NCBI GenBank assembly: GCA_012934845.2
Contig: WNNJ02001497.1
Span: forward strand, 1 to 64,000
From: Pomphorhynchus laevis
Taxonomy: Eukaryota > Acanthocephala > Palaeacanthocephala > Echinorhynchida > Pomphorhynchidae
Length of the DNA stretch: 64,000 bases
Direction: 5' to 3'
A program made the translations under genes and the position numbers. Each line of letters starts with the position of its first letter. Position 1 is the stretch's first letter. The notes below the pieces were generated by a model. The model had not been told where the DNA came from. It did no database searches and saw only the letters and a program-made list of their open reading frames with translations. Positions 34,380 through 44,910 of this stretch are shown here, piece by piece.

Positions 34380-37300
34380 TTAATTTTCAACGTCAGCAAC
34401 AAATTTGTCGTATTTACTTAATGCCTGAGTCAGCCCGTCTGACATATCAAACTCGTCCCCGTCTTCATACATCATAATATCTAGACCGACAAGACAGCTT
34501 TCACTTACGACTTGGTCCTCGTCAGTGGAATAGTCTGATAACGCGTCTCTTGTTAATTCTTGCAATTCTAATTTCCTAGGCAGTGAGTATCCGCCAACCG
34601 AGCCAAGCGCGAATGCACATTCATGACGTATCACATAATGCTGATTTTTATTAGCTAGCGTTTCAATAAGAGCATTAACGGCGACCGGATGCTGAAGCTG
34701 ACCAAGTATGAAAGCCAGTTCATGTCGGAATAAAGCCTCTCCGTCACGTTGTTTGTGCATTTCATTACACAGAATTTCTATTGACTCTTTGCTTTCAATG
34801 TTTCGTAAAGCCATCATTGCTCTGTATCGATCAAACAATGACGCATTTTTATCGCTTAGCAAATCACCAAGAAATGTTAAATCTTTTGATGAATGCGGTG
34901 GTGTGGGATCATGACTGTCAAATTTGCTCGCCTCAATCGTATCGTTATGTGCCCATTGTATCCTTTGCAAAGCTAACTGGCAGGTATCTCGGACCTAAAC
35001 AAATTAAATTTACTATTTCTACATTTTGAAGCTCAGCTAACGTATCATTTAGAATGCGAAGTTACAATATTACAATTTATTACAATGCAGTTTAATCTTA
35101 GCGGCGGTTAAAATCGTAGCGGCGGTTGTAGGATATTGTAAAATCTGTAAGATACATACATTATCAACTGTTTGTATACAGTTTTAATACAACCGCTACT
35201 GCAAGAAAACAATAATTTATAATAATAACAATAATTTATAATTTATTATAATAATTAATAATTATGGAAATCGTTAAATAAGAAATATTTATTAATAATT
35301 ATCAATTATTATCTAAATAATTCCTTAATTTCGTAAAATGTTATCCATTAGATCCCTGAGGTCTACGAAATTGCATTTGGGTATAAATTAATAAATTAAT
35401 AAAAAAAATGAATAAATTATTAATGAACAAACGTTATTTAAATGGATATGTAGTATCAATGAAATATGAGACCTGCTGCGTTTAGCTGGTTATGATCCTA
35501 TTCAACCGTGTAATATGATGTATTATTTGTTTCTAATATTATATATAATATTATATAATATTTTTTAATATTTAATATTTTTTGACATAAAAACATTTGA
35601 TTTGCATTTCTGCTTGTTATTGAGTCTAATATCTGAATTGCTGTATAACAAATCAGAAATGCAACGTTCAAGATATGCTATTTTATTTTTCATTCCACTG
35701 AAATATGAAAAGAATTAGTATTATCACTTAATAAATCATACGATTCTTTTAAAAAATGTAATCTATTAGACTATACATATAACTATACAATCTTATACAG
35801 TCATATAACTGTATAACTTCAAAAAAATAAGAAAAATAGTACTATTTTTGAACTTTCGCCAATGCGATTGACCTCTTCAGAAAAACAGTAGTCTTTGATG
35901 CAATTTCGATGTGTACCGTATCTGGCTCGTATTCAAGAACAAGTTATATTGTCGAAATCAATTGTATGTGTAAGGTTTAAGCAATGATTAAATATTGCTG
36001 AAGAAACGTCGCATCTTTAAGGTTACCTTGTGTTGTTCAAGTCTCTTTCGTAGTCCTTGTTTGGCTTGGCTGATGTAGACTTTATTGCAATCTTTACAAG
36101 GGATGCGATATACTACTTCATTTTTAATATATTGATTTTATTTTGAAAAAGAAGGTCAGAAAAGGTCGTTTTTTGTGTGTTGAATTATATTTCATTGCAC
36201 ATCAGTCTTCAGCAAATCGATCAATATATTATTATACTCTTCCGGAATGTAAGTGGTAGAAAATAATTTATGGCCGATGTCTATATTTTGGTTTTCCTCG
36301 ACTTTGTTCTTCAATATCATTTTTTGCCTTGAAAAACGCTTGTTAAATAGCCTGCAGAAGATCATACGTCTTCTCTTGTCCGTAGTACAAATTTTCATAG
36401 CTCTATAGTACAATGTAGCAACCCCTAGATTTTATATCTAATAGGTCTGTAAGTGGACCAAACAGTTGATCCCCAGGGTATGCCTGCATTCCTATGCACA
36501 TCCGTCTCAAGCATTTGTTGTTAAATTAAATCAGCTAACTGAGTCTACGTATTTAATATAATTATAAAATAAACAAAACATAATAATGCTAAATCAAAAT
36601 TTAATAATTAAATAATAAAATTAATAATTGTTTTTAGATTTTCTATAATTTAAATCAAGTTAAAATAAAAAATTGAAATTTAAAATAAACGTCATTTTTA
36701 TGAATTGACTAATAAATAACAGACGTTGTATCAGAATAAGAATTAGAGGTCATCAGGAGGAACTGCTATGCTATCAGGTTTCGGCCCCTAACTCCTCTAC
36801 CCAACATAGCAGCGGGGCCAAATACATGCTAATGATGTATTTCCTCTGAAATAACTATCTAGTATCTTATTCTAATACAAAGTATATTATTTATTATCCA
36901 TCCATAAAAATTTGCCACTTAAGAGTTTAAATTTATTCTTTATATTATTGTGTTGATTTATATATTTTACTATTTTCTGCTTGATGTTATTTTTATAGTA
37001 ACCTAGTTTAAAATATGTATCTATTAAATTATTTAAATGATTTTGAAGAAAGCCAATATCATTACATATTGTTGCAATTCTTAAAATTTCATTATTTAAT
37101 GTATTATATTTTATATTATATGGTATGCATGAATGCTCATGCAAAAATATGTTTCTTGTAAATTTAAATATGTCATCTTTACGATATAAATTAATAGTAG
37201 TTTTAGTTAATGTTAATTTAATGTTCATATCTAGATATACACCTTCTTTATCATTAATATTGGTTTTGTTAAGAATAAGGCTTTCTGGATAAATGTGCTC

Positions 37301-40300
37301 ACTAATTGAATAAAAATTATTAGAATTAAATACACATATATCATCAATGTATCGAAACATATATTTCATATATTTATATTGTTTAGATTTAGTTTTTACA
37401 CAGTTATGAACAAATTCATATTCTATAAAGCTTAAAAACAAGTCAGCTATAATTGGGCTACTATTACCACCCATTGGAACACCTTTTACTTGTCTAAATA
37501 TAGATGTCCCTACTTTTAAATAATTTTGATTTATCAAAATATTTAAGGATTCTATTAATTCAATTTTATCCATATATTTATATTTATTTGATGGTTTAAT
37601 TTTTGTTAGATAGGCGTTATAATTATTATAACATATATATGTATATCTTTTTCCGAATATAAGATTAATTAATTTTACTAACGCTTCTTTAATATCTACT
37701 AAATCTAGATTTGTATAATGCGTACTAAAATTGTACGTATTTATATTCTGAAAATTTATTCCTTTTGTCTGCTCTAAAAATTCTTTTGTAGAATTAATAC
37801 TGAAATAGTGTTTTATACCAGTATTAATTTCGATTACCTTGCAATATTTTTTAAAATGTGCTTTAATTACTTTAAGTATTTTATTCATATAGACAGAAAG
37901 TGGTTTTAATGTACATTTAAACGCACTACATATGAACCTAGGTTTTATTGGATTTTTATGTAATTTTGGATTCCAATATAATATAGGTATAGTTTTATTA
38001 TCTAATTCAACCTTTATACCCTTTTTATCCATTATAGAACAGTGACTTGTAATAATTGTTTCTAAACTCAACTCACTACGTTTTTATGTTGGATTTACAT
38101 TTAAATCATTAGAATTAACATCTTTCATTAGTATATCATAATAAAGCCTTTTTGCATATGAAGACAAAGTTATTACTAGCTTTATCAATAGTTGTTATTA
38201 TATAGTTATCCTTTAATTTAGTAAGTTCTTTATACATATCTTTATTAATTTTATCTTTCCTTTTATAATTGTTTGTTATTTTCATTTTATTTTTAATTTT
38301 ATCAAATATATAATCTTTCCAAATTTTTATCTTAGATATATTCGAGCTTTCACTATTAATCAGCTTACTAAAGTAATCATTTAAGTTATTATATAACGAA
38401 TTGTAAATTTTATTTTTGTCGTTGTTATTATTTAATTTATATTTATACCCTTTTGATAGCAGCTTTCTTAATTCACAATTTTCAATTAATTCTAGATTAT
38501 GGGTACATATATGTTCATTTATTTTATCAAAACTAAGACTTTTACAATTGCATTCTGTTTCCATTATGTTTCTAATATTATCGTTACATATTGATTTTAA
38601 TTCTTTATTATAATTACAAATTTTTCGTCCTAATGGTGGTAGGAGTTTATACCTTATTTTAGGAATATATTTACTTAAATCTGACCCTGTTATTTCTTTA
38701 CTTTTAGAATTATTTAAAATTCTGGCTATATTTATGTTATCTATACATTTATTAATGAAGTTTATGGTTAATGTATATTTTCTATTGTTATTATTAACAT
38801 TTATTGTACGATTATAGTATTTTGTATTACAATAACTGTCTATTATACAACTTAGCCTATCATAGTCGTTAATTAATTTTTGATTTATTGAACATATGAT
38901 ATCTTTAAAAAAACTTCTTATATTTACATACAGATCTTTTAGCTTATGATCTCTTAAAAGTTGTTTTAATATTTCTAATTGTTCATTTATATACACATCT
39001 TTTTTAATATTTTTACTCTATTTTTCTTATTCCTTTTATCACCATGACTTCTTGGTTTGCGTTTAACCGGATTATTATAATATAGTTGTTTATTATGTCT
39101 TATACTACTTCTGTCAATTCCTTGTACCACGTCATTCAATCCTAATGTGTACATGGAATTAAACGTTTTAATCCAAAAATCTTCTTTTTCTAATAGTTTT
39201 TGATTTAATATTGAAATGTTTTCTTCTATGTCTACGTCTATAAAGGAAATATGTTTACCAGAATCCTCGTATGTAACATTCCATTAAATAGCCGGATCTT
39301 TAGAAAGGTATAGAAATTGCAGGATTCTGGTATTACCTTTAATACAAAAAAATCGTCGTCCACGTACCTCCAATATTGGACAAGACCAGGTAAATCACGG
39401 TAAAAGGTTTTCTCCCAATCACTAGTGTAGATATCTGCCAACGATGGGGCTAGAGATGGAATACTGTCTATAGGATATGCTATCCTCTATAGAGGATAAC
39501 ATATTCTATAATATGAAAATATTATTTACTATAATATATATACTATAGTATATATATTATAATTGTATATATACAATTATATTATATAATTGTATATTAT
39601 TATGTATATTATACATATGTATATTATGTATATTATATTATTATATTATATTATAATTGATAATGTGATGCTATTATAATTAAAGAAAAGTGATTTTAAT
39701 GTAATTATAATAAAAATAAAAGCTCTCATGCTATTTTAAAGCTAAATAAATCTTTACTGTAGCTGATTCTTAATGTTTCTGACTAAATAAAATTTAAAGT
39801 ATTTCAATATTTCTCTAAGAACCAAATACAAACGCAACAAACAAACTCGGTAGCGTCATTCAAAAACTAAATATTCGAACATGTACGGAAAACTTTAGTT
39901 ACAATTGAAGTTTGATTAAATTACTATTTTTAATTTCAATTAAAATAATCAAAATGCTGTCATAAAGAGACAAAAAGTATGCTTTGTGTGTAGCTGATGT
40001 TCTGCGTTAAGAGCGTCTAGTTTAAACGATTCATTAGGATCTAATCTCGCTTGTGCTGATCTTGTGATCTTCAGAAATCATCTAATGTGATGCAACTGAT
40101 TAGGCTTCTCAAAGCTGAAACGGTACGCCGACATGCAATGTAGAAACATGATATACAACAATTCAGAAAAAATTAGCTAAAAACCTAGAAGTCTATGGCT
40201 TTACTTTCAGTAGCTATGGTGTATCTACAAACATGTTTCTAAATAACTTACGAGTTCATCATCGTCGTTAATATACTTCTCTAGGAAATAACTGATTGTA

Positions 40301-42322
40301 TTGTCTCTCGTGTGTAGTACTCCAAGAGCTTCGGCTAAAATGCGGTAATAATGAATTACTTTAAGGGGCATTGCCATTTAATATCGGTAATGCTAAAAAG
40401 CATTACCGATATTATTAAATACTACTTAATTATCAATAAATAGCTTTAATAAACAGCATCAATAGAATACTTTTGCGTAGATAAATTGTTCTTTATCTCA
40501 ACGGGAATTTCATAATTTATGGAGATCCAAGTTAGTAGTGAACATTTTACAGACGTCAAATGCAATATTTGACATGATTTTAGATCGAAGACCGGATCTT
40601 CGACTAAAAATAACCATTATCACTGCAGCTTGTCTTTATGGAAATAGGAAAGTGGTATTATTTTTCTTCCTTTTTAAACGGAAAGAGATTAACGGTAGAA
40701 ATAGAAGAGGAAGTGTGAATTGGATAGTGGGAAATAGGAAGAGATGGATATTGAGAGAGAAGAAAAGGGGTAAGAGGGAAAGGGTAAAGGGAGAAGAAAG
40801 AATTGGGGAAGATAAAAGGGGGTTGGGGAAAAGAGAAGATTTACCCATGTTATCAGCAATGAGAGGAAGTTCATCGTTATGGGCAATGCTACAATTTATA
40901 AGACTAGAGTAGTTAGCGAGGCCTTTATTCAGAAGAACTATATCTTAACGTTCTTGCCACCATATAACATGCTACTTTACCAACATGCGACTTTGGGTTG
41001 AAAGCGCAAACGTCAGAGCTGATTTTATATAAATATTAAACCTTTGTATATGATATTAATATTAATATTATTAACTATTATTATTTGTCTATTTTACATA
41101 ACTTTGATTTAATTTACATACCTTACAGCATTTAGGCTACTCGCCTAAAACCATTTTTAGATGAATCCGGATTCATCTAAAAATATAAGCTGATTATCCT
41201 GAATATTATTTAAAGAGGCTCCATACTGATATCTTACTTCCTTATTGCTGTTTCGATTAATTTTAAAGCCAGTGATTTGAAATGAGAGGAAGTTCATCGT
41301 TATGGGCAATGCTACAATTTATAAGACTAGAGTAGTTAGCGAGGCCTTTATTCAGAAGAACTATATCATAAAATGTTTGCCACCATATAACCCACAACTC
41401 AATCCCATTGAGGAATTTTTCATGTGTAAAGGCCGTGTAACACAGAGAGGTATAAACATTAGCAGTACCGCACTTATTGCTATAATAGTAGAGGTTATAT
41501 ATGCCGGAGATTTTATTATGGAAAGCTACTTTACCAACATGCGACTTTGGGTTGAAAGCGCAATCGTCAGAGCTGATTTTATATAAATATTAAACCTTTG
41601 TATAAGATATTAATATTAATATTATTAACTATTATTATTTGTCTATTTTACATAACTTTATATGTATATTTTTTATTAAAACTGTATTTTTAAAAGCGTA
41701 TATTTTTATATTTCCCTAATAAAAAATTTACTATAAAAATGAAATGTGGTGAATAAAGTATTTATTCACCACATTTATATATTTCCTATATTTCGAAGGA
41801 TGTAAAATCTAACAATTGATTAAAATATATAAAATAAAATTATATTTTAAGTACTTAAGATTTAGACACTTTAAATTTCCGTCGGTATAAAATTTTTTAA
41901 TAGAAACTGATGTTTATTTTTATATAAAATATGATGATATAAATTGTTTTTATAAATTGTTTTGTAGAAATTTAAATCTTGTTTGCTCTATGTCGTAGAC
42001 ATTTAAACAGAATTTTTCAAGTACCTGCTTCGTGTCTAACCATGCTGTTTTCGTTAGGATCACTGACAAGAGATTTAAATAATTCCGTTGATGCGTTAGA
42101 TTGCATTTGGCCCAAGCAATAAACAGCTTCATGTTTAAAAAGATAACTTTCGTTCTCTTCTTTAACTGCTTTGATTATGGCATCTTCAGCAATATCCGAT
42201 TCAGGAAAATTTCGCAGCGTAAACAAAGCTCTGAAACGTAAAGGCAGCAAAACCTCTTTATCTCTTAATAAGCAGGAATATTTTTGGGCTAAGAACGGAT
42301 CAAGGTTCTTCGTTCGAGTCAT
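34380..42322 (-). CDS. DOHH: Deoxyhypusine hydroxylase, three exons
   Basis: Hydroxylates deoxyhypusine in eIF5A to hypusine, using a di-iron centre in a HEAT-repeat scaffold. Exons (minus strand): 42322-42025, 40334-40252 and 34994-34380; 298+83+615 nt give 331 residues, close to the family's usual length of about 300. All splice sites are GT/AG with matching phases (1, then 0). The four His-Glu iron-ligand motifs are present: FKHEA and VRHEA in exon 1, FRHEL and IRHEC in exon 3, each with the typical helix after it (YCLGQMQ, EALGVL, FILGQLQHP, FALGSVGG). Exon 2 is only 83 nt (EALGVLHTRDNTIS...YINDDDEL). Intron 2 (5.3 kb) carries nested Penelope-like elements in the same orientation and intron 1 carries DNA-transposon pieces. 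The gene looks intact. Confidence 0.95.
34997..35850. other. DOHH intron 2, distal part
   Basis: AT-rich intron without recognisable features until the Penelope tail at about 35854. Confidence 0.4.
35854..36520 (-). mobile_element. Classical Penelope-like element, C-terminal part
   Basis: Minus strand. A frame at 36192-36413 (YYRAMKICTTDKRRRM) matches the segment after the RT in Penelope proteins. It is followed at about 36130-36020 by VVYRIPCKDCNKVYIS and GLRKRLEQHK, a C-terminal GIY-YIG domain. This is the normal Penelope order, unlike the permuted element next to it. The tail carries CTGAAGA and GAAA boxes (35880-35854). The element is old and broken in several places. The other half lies at 39229-39480, beyond the nested insertion. 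Confidence 0.75.
36887..38071 (-). CDS. Reverse transcriptase part of permuted Penelope-like element
   Basis: 394-codon frame. It includes GIKVELDNKTIPILYWNPK and KPRFICSAFKC (fingers), VKGVPMGGNSSPIIADLF (the PxG motif region) and FRYIDDICVFN, where YIDD is the catalytic motif, followed by a thumb region and the end FLWMDNK. Penelope-like RTs are related to telomerase RT and copy RNA at a nicked target. The adjacent upstream frame (38136-38996) carries the preceding domain. The full element would also have an N-terminal GIY-YIG domain, truncated here. The frame starts at an internal Met, so it is not the true start. Confidence 0.88.
   Translation of the reverse strand: MSLETIITSHCSIMDKKGIKVELDNKTIPILYWNPKLHKNPIKPRFICSAFKCTLKPLSVYMNKILKVIKAHFKKYCKVIEINTGIKHYFSINSTKEFLEQTKGINFQNINTYNFSTHYTNLDLVDIKEALVKLINLIFGKRYTYICYNNYNAYLTKIKPSNKYKYMDKIELIESLNILINQNYLKVGTSIFRQVKGVPMGGNSSPIIADLFLSFIEYEFVHNCVKTKSKQYKYMKYMFRYIDDICVFNSNNFYSISEHIYPESLILNKTNINDKEGVYLDMNIKLTLTKTTINLYRKDDIFKFTRNIFLHEHSCIPYNIKYNTLNNEILRIATICNDIGFLQNHLNNLIDTYFKLGYYKNNIKQKIVKYINQHNNIKNKFKLLSGKFLWMDNK
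38136..38996 (-). CDS. Region before the RT of permuted Penelope-like element
   Basis: 286 codons, Lys/Asn-rich. It contains the stretches GSDLSKYIPKIRYKLLPPLG and TECNCKSLSFDKINEHICT, and ends with TTIDKASNNFVFICKK, which resembles the first RT motif (DKASNxVF). It lies between the GIY-YIG domain and the RT core and is conserved in the copies at 26-27.7 and 51.1-52 kb. Confidence 0.8.
   Translation of the reverse strand: MYINEQLEILKQLLRDHKLKDLYVNIRSFFKDIICSINQKLINDYDRLSCIIDSYCNTKYYNRTINVNNNNRKYTLTINFINKCIDNINIARILNNSKSKEITGSDLSKYIPKIRYKLLPPLGRKICNYNKELKSICNDNIRNIMETECNCKSLSFDKINEHICTHNLELIENCELRKLLSKGYKYKLNNNNDKNKIYNSLYNNLNDYFSKLINSESSNISKIKIWKDYIFDKIKNKMKITNNYKRKDKINKDMYKELTKLKDNYIITTIDKASNNFVFICKKALL
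39229..39480 (-). mobile_element. Classical Penelope-like element, RT part
   Basis: Minus strand: PSLADIYTSDWEK and QYWRYVDDDFFVLK, with the catalytic YVDD. The fragment is the upstream half of the element whose C-terminal GIY-YIG is at 35854-36520. The permuted-type element sits between the halves. Confidence 0.75.
39481..40251. other. DOHH intron 2, proximal part
   Basis: Starts with a TA-rich tract (39515-39660). The rest is non-coding intron; nothing else recognised. Confidence 0.45.
40676..40850 (+). repeat. Polypurine tract in DOHH intron 1
   Basis: About 170 bases almost all A/G on the plus strand (GAGAGAGAAGAAAAGGGGTA and similar). Open frames on both strands here are by-products of the composition. 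Such tracts can form triplex (H-DNA) structures. Confidence 0.7.
40858..41105 (+). mobile_element. IS630/Tc1-like transposon remnant, deleted copy
   Basis: Same sequence as 41281-41659 but lacking about 130 internal bases (between TTGCCACCATATAAC and ATGCTACTTTACCAACATGC). The deletion removes the NPQLNPIEEFF stretch. Confidence 0.75.
41140..41280 (-). mobile_element. IS630/Tc1-like transposase remnant, first DDE motif
   Basis: On the minus strand, 41280-41160 reads YQYGASLNNIQDNQLIFLDESGF. IFLDESGF matches the first catalytic Asp motif of IS630/Tc1-type transposases. It ends in the palindrome GATGAATCCGGATTCATC. The C-terminal part of a similar transposase follows on the opposite strand, so the element is rearranged. 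Confidence 0.5.
41281..41659 (+). mobile_element. IS630/Tc1-like transposase C-terminal remnant
   Basis: Frame 41302-41586 (94 codons) has CLPPYNPQLNPIEEFF, the conserved stretch around the third catalytic acid of IS630/Tc1 transposases. Upstream VMGNATIYKTRVV corresponds to VxDNAxxHK, with the second catalytic Asp replaced by Gly, so it is inactive. A diverged, internally deleted direct duplicate is at 40858-41105. Both lie in DOHH intron 1. Confidence 0.72.
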
Positions 42323-42598
42323 TTATCTATAAATAAAGCAGAAGATTTAAGATATCACTTATCAAATTACAGTGATCATGGATCTTTAAAAGCCTTTTTT
42401 AACAGCAGGGTATTCGCACGAAGCTAATTTCAATGCTTAAATTGAGTTTCCAATGATTCAGTTGTCTTGGGTTATAATTTAAATGCTTAAATTGTGAGTT
42501 TAAGTAAGTAAAGCCTACGATATGATTACAAATATTCATTAGTAGTCGCTTGGGTTCATTCGATTCCGTTTGTTTGTCCGGATATTTTCCGTATTAAT

Positions 42599-44910
42599 AT
42601 CTGCATTAATAAGTGCTTAGCCGAGAAGTTTTCATCATTCGCTGGAAACCTTTTTGAAGGACAAACGGATCTTTTCAGCTATACTGACTTTGTCGTAGCA
42701 AAATAAGAATGTGCTAAAATAGCGAATTGTAAGTACTCTTTCAACTGACACAATTTTTTGGGAGAAATAAGCACAAATTTAAATATTTAAATTTAAAAAA
42801 TAATAAATATTTAATTTTTTAAAAATTTAAGCTAATTGAAGTCGGAATGACTTTTAAATATATTTGTATTATTTGCATGAATTTCCGGTGTAATTGCTAT
42901 CATTGTAAAGTTTTCCAATAAATGCACGAAAAGTTATTCAACTTTCTTAATTTTTTCGAAAAAAAATGATTTGAATTTGAAAAATCTCAAAAATTTCAAA
43001 TATAAACATACAATTTTTATTGCAGTACTGCAATCTGCATATTTATCATGAACTATAATCCAAAGCTTTGGTAATTTGAGATTTTCCACATAAAGTTATT
43101 GAACATTTGATTTCAAAAACAGTTATTTTTAAAATTCTTAGAAGATTTGATCGATTAATCGATTAATATGGAGAGGATGGGGATTTATCGGGCATTGTCG
43201 TATAAATTTCATATACATCAAATTCATCTTCCCAACATTGTTTATCACATATATGATACAATCTTTAATCTCCCTTTGATATACCCCCTTCCTCCCTAGT
43301 GATTTGGTATGTACGTGTATTCGATTTTTCTATCAAACTTTGTAGATGTTCAAAAGTTTTAATATCTTTTTGTTATAATCTCTGTGAACATATTATTTTG
43401 TAAATTCGTCAATGTTAGCAGATGTCTATTAATATAAACCTAAACTGGTTACGCAGTAATATTACTACGGAAATGGATGCGGTAAAATCCTTGCAGACTC
43501 GTGAACTTATTCCAAGAGGTATGTCAAACGTTATATTAATAACATATATTCTAAAGATATTTTAGAAAAATATGTCGTCGCAAGCATTCGATGAAACTAA
43601 GTAATGGAGAAGACAATATATACTGGCGATGCCAAATATCGCAGTGCAATCTTTCGCCATCAGTTCGTGAAGGGACTTGGTTTGAAGGATCACGATTATC
43701 CCTATCCAAAACAATCGTATTTATATATTGTTGGTTGAAACAATTGACGACAGTTCAATTCTGTGAAGAGAAATTGGATATCGATCATAATACAGCTGTC
43801 GATTATAATAATTACATGCGTGAGGCCTGTGCGGCTGAGATTTTGTGCAATCCTATCAAAATAGGGGGTAAGGATATGGTCGTTGAAATCGACGAAACTG
43901 TATTTGCACGCCGCAAATACAATAGGGGACGCGTTTTACCACAACAATGGGTGTTTGGCGGCGTATGCAGAGTCATCCGAGGTTTTTCTTTTTGCAGTGG
44001 AATAACGAAACGCCGAAACACTAAATGCTTGTATTAAGCAATGCATTCTGCCAGGCTCAATAATCAATTCAGATCTTTGGAAAGGTTATTGTGGCGTGCA
44101 AAGCTTGGAAGGATACAGCTTTCGGCACAGGACTGTCAATCATTCTGTTGAATTTGTGACTTCAGATGGTATCCACACGCAACAGATATAGTCGACATGG
44201 AACCAGCTAAAATCTGGAAATAGACGACGATGTGATACACATCGATCCATGATCGACTCATATCTTGTGGAATTTATTTGGCGTAGAAGGTACCGAAACG
44301 ACAACAGTTTTGATGATATTTTGCAATTCTTTAAAAATGTTAGATTGATCGATTGATCGATCAAATCTTCTAAGAATTTAAAAAAATTACTGTTTTTGAA
44401 ATTAAATATTTAATAACTTTATGTGGAAAATCTCAAATTACCAAAGCTTTGGATTATAGTTCATGAATAATATGCAGATTGCAGTACTGCAATAAAAATT
44501 GTATGTTTATATTTGAAATTTTTGAGATTTTTCAAATTTAAATCATTTTTTCGAAAAAATGAAGAAAGTTGAATAAGTTTTCGTCATTTATTGGAAAACT
44601 TTACAATGATAGCAATTACACCGGAAATTCATGCAAATAATACAAATATATTTAAAAGTCATTCTGACTTCAATTAGCTTAAATTTTTAAAAAATTAAAT
44701 ATTTATTATTTTTTAAATTTAAATATTTAAATTTGTGCTTATTTCTCCCAAAAAATTGTGTCAGTTGAAAGAGTACTTACAATTCGCTATTTTAGCACAT
44801 TCTTATTTTGCTACGACAAAGTCAGTATAGCGGAAAATATCCGTTTGTCCTTCAAAAAGGTTTCCAGCGAATGATGAAAACTTCTCGGCTAAGCACTTAT
44901 TAATGCAGAT
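42599..44910 (+). mobile_element. Merlin (IS1016/ISXO2-like) DNA transposon
   Basis: 2.3 kb with very long terminal inverted repeats: 42599-43160 matches the complement of 44345-44910 with few differences. The ends are ATCTGCATTAATAAGTGCTT and its complement. The interior holds one transposase gene of the ISXO2-like family. No obvious 8-9 bp target duplication (GTATTAAT on the left, AGTACTGA on the right). The inner TIR ends carry GATCGATT repeats. Confidence 0.9.
43422..44348 (+). pseudogene. Merlin/ISXO2-like transposase, broken
   Basis: The frame 43591-44037 covers the N-terminal zinc-finger-like part (WRCQISQCN, GTWFEG) and the catalytic core VEIDETVFARRKYNRG and QQWVFGGVCR. After ITKR the homology continues in another frame (AETLNACIKQCILPGSIIN, SDLWKGY, NHSVEFVTSDGIHTQ), so there is a frameshift near 44010. 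At the position of the usual third catalytic residue (NIESLWN in relatives) there is a TAG. An upstream segment starting at the ATG at 43422 (NLNWLRSNITTEMD) lies in a different frame, with a possible GT/AG intron at 43519-43565 that does not restore phase. Not functional as it stands. Confidence 0.85.

Larger units (their letters stand above)
36527..39228 (-). mobile_element. Permuted-type Penelope-like retroelement inserted in a classical Penelope
   Basis: About 2.7 kb on the minus strand, from inside the GIY-YIG domain (39228) through the RT to the complete 3' tail ending at AAATCAGCTAACTGAGTC (36527). It is 5'-truncated but has the longest frames of the family in this window, 286 and 394 codons, so it is one of the younger copies. 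It splits a classical Penelope whose RT is at 39238-39441 and whose C-terminal part is at 35854-36520, all within DOHH intron 2. Confidence 0.9.

Noticed and set aside
40636-40912. Long open frames on both strands (up to 124 codons)
   Set aside because: They run through a polypurine tract, where stops are scarce by composition; the proteins are runs of Lys/Arg/Glu or Pro/Leu/Ser without motifs.
41950-42132. 60-codon minus-strand frame with VLEKFCLNVYDIEQT as the continuation of DOHH exon 1
   Set aside because: It resembles the expected DOHH sequence by chance only; a proper 83-nt exon at 40252-40334 with matching splice sites and phase encodes the missing segment.
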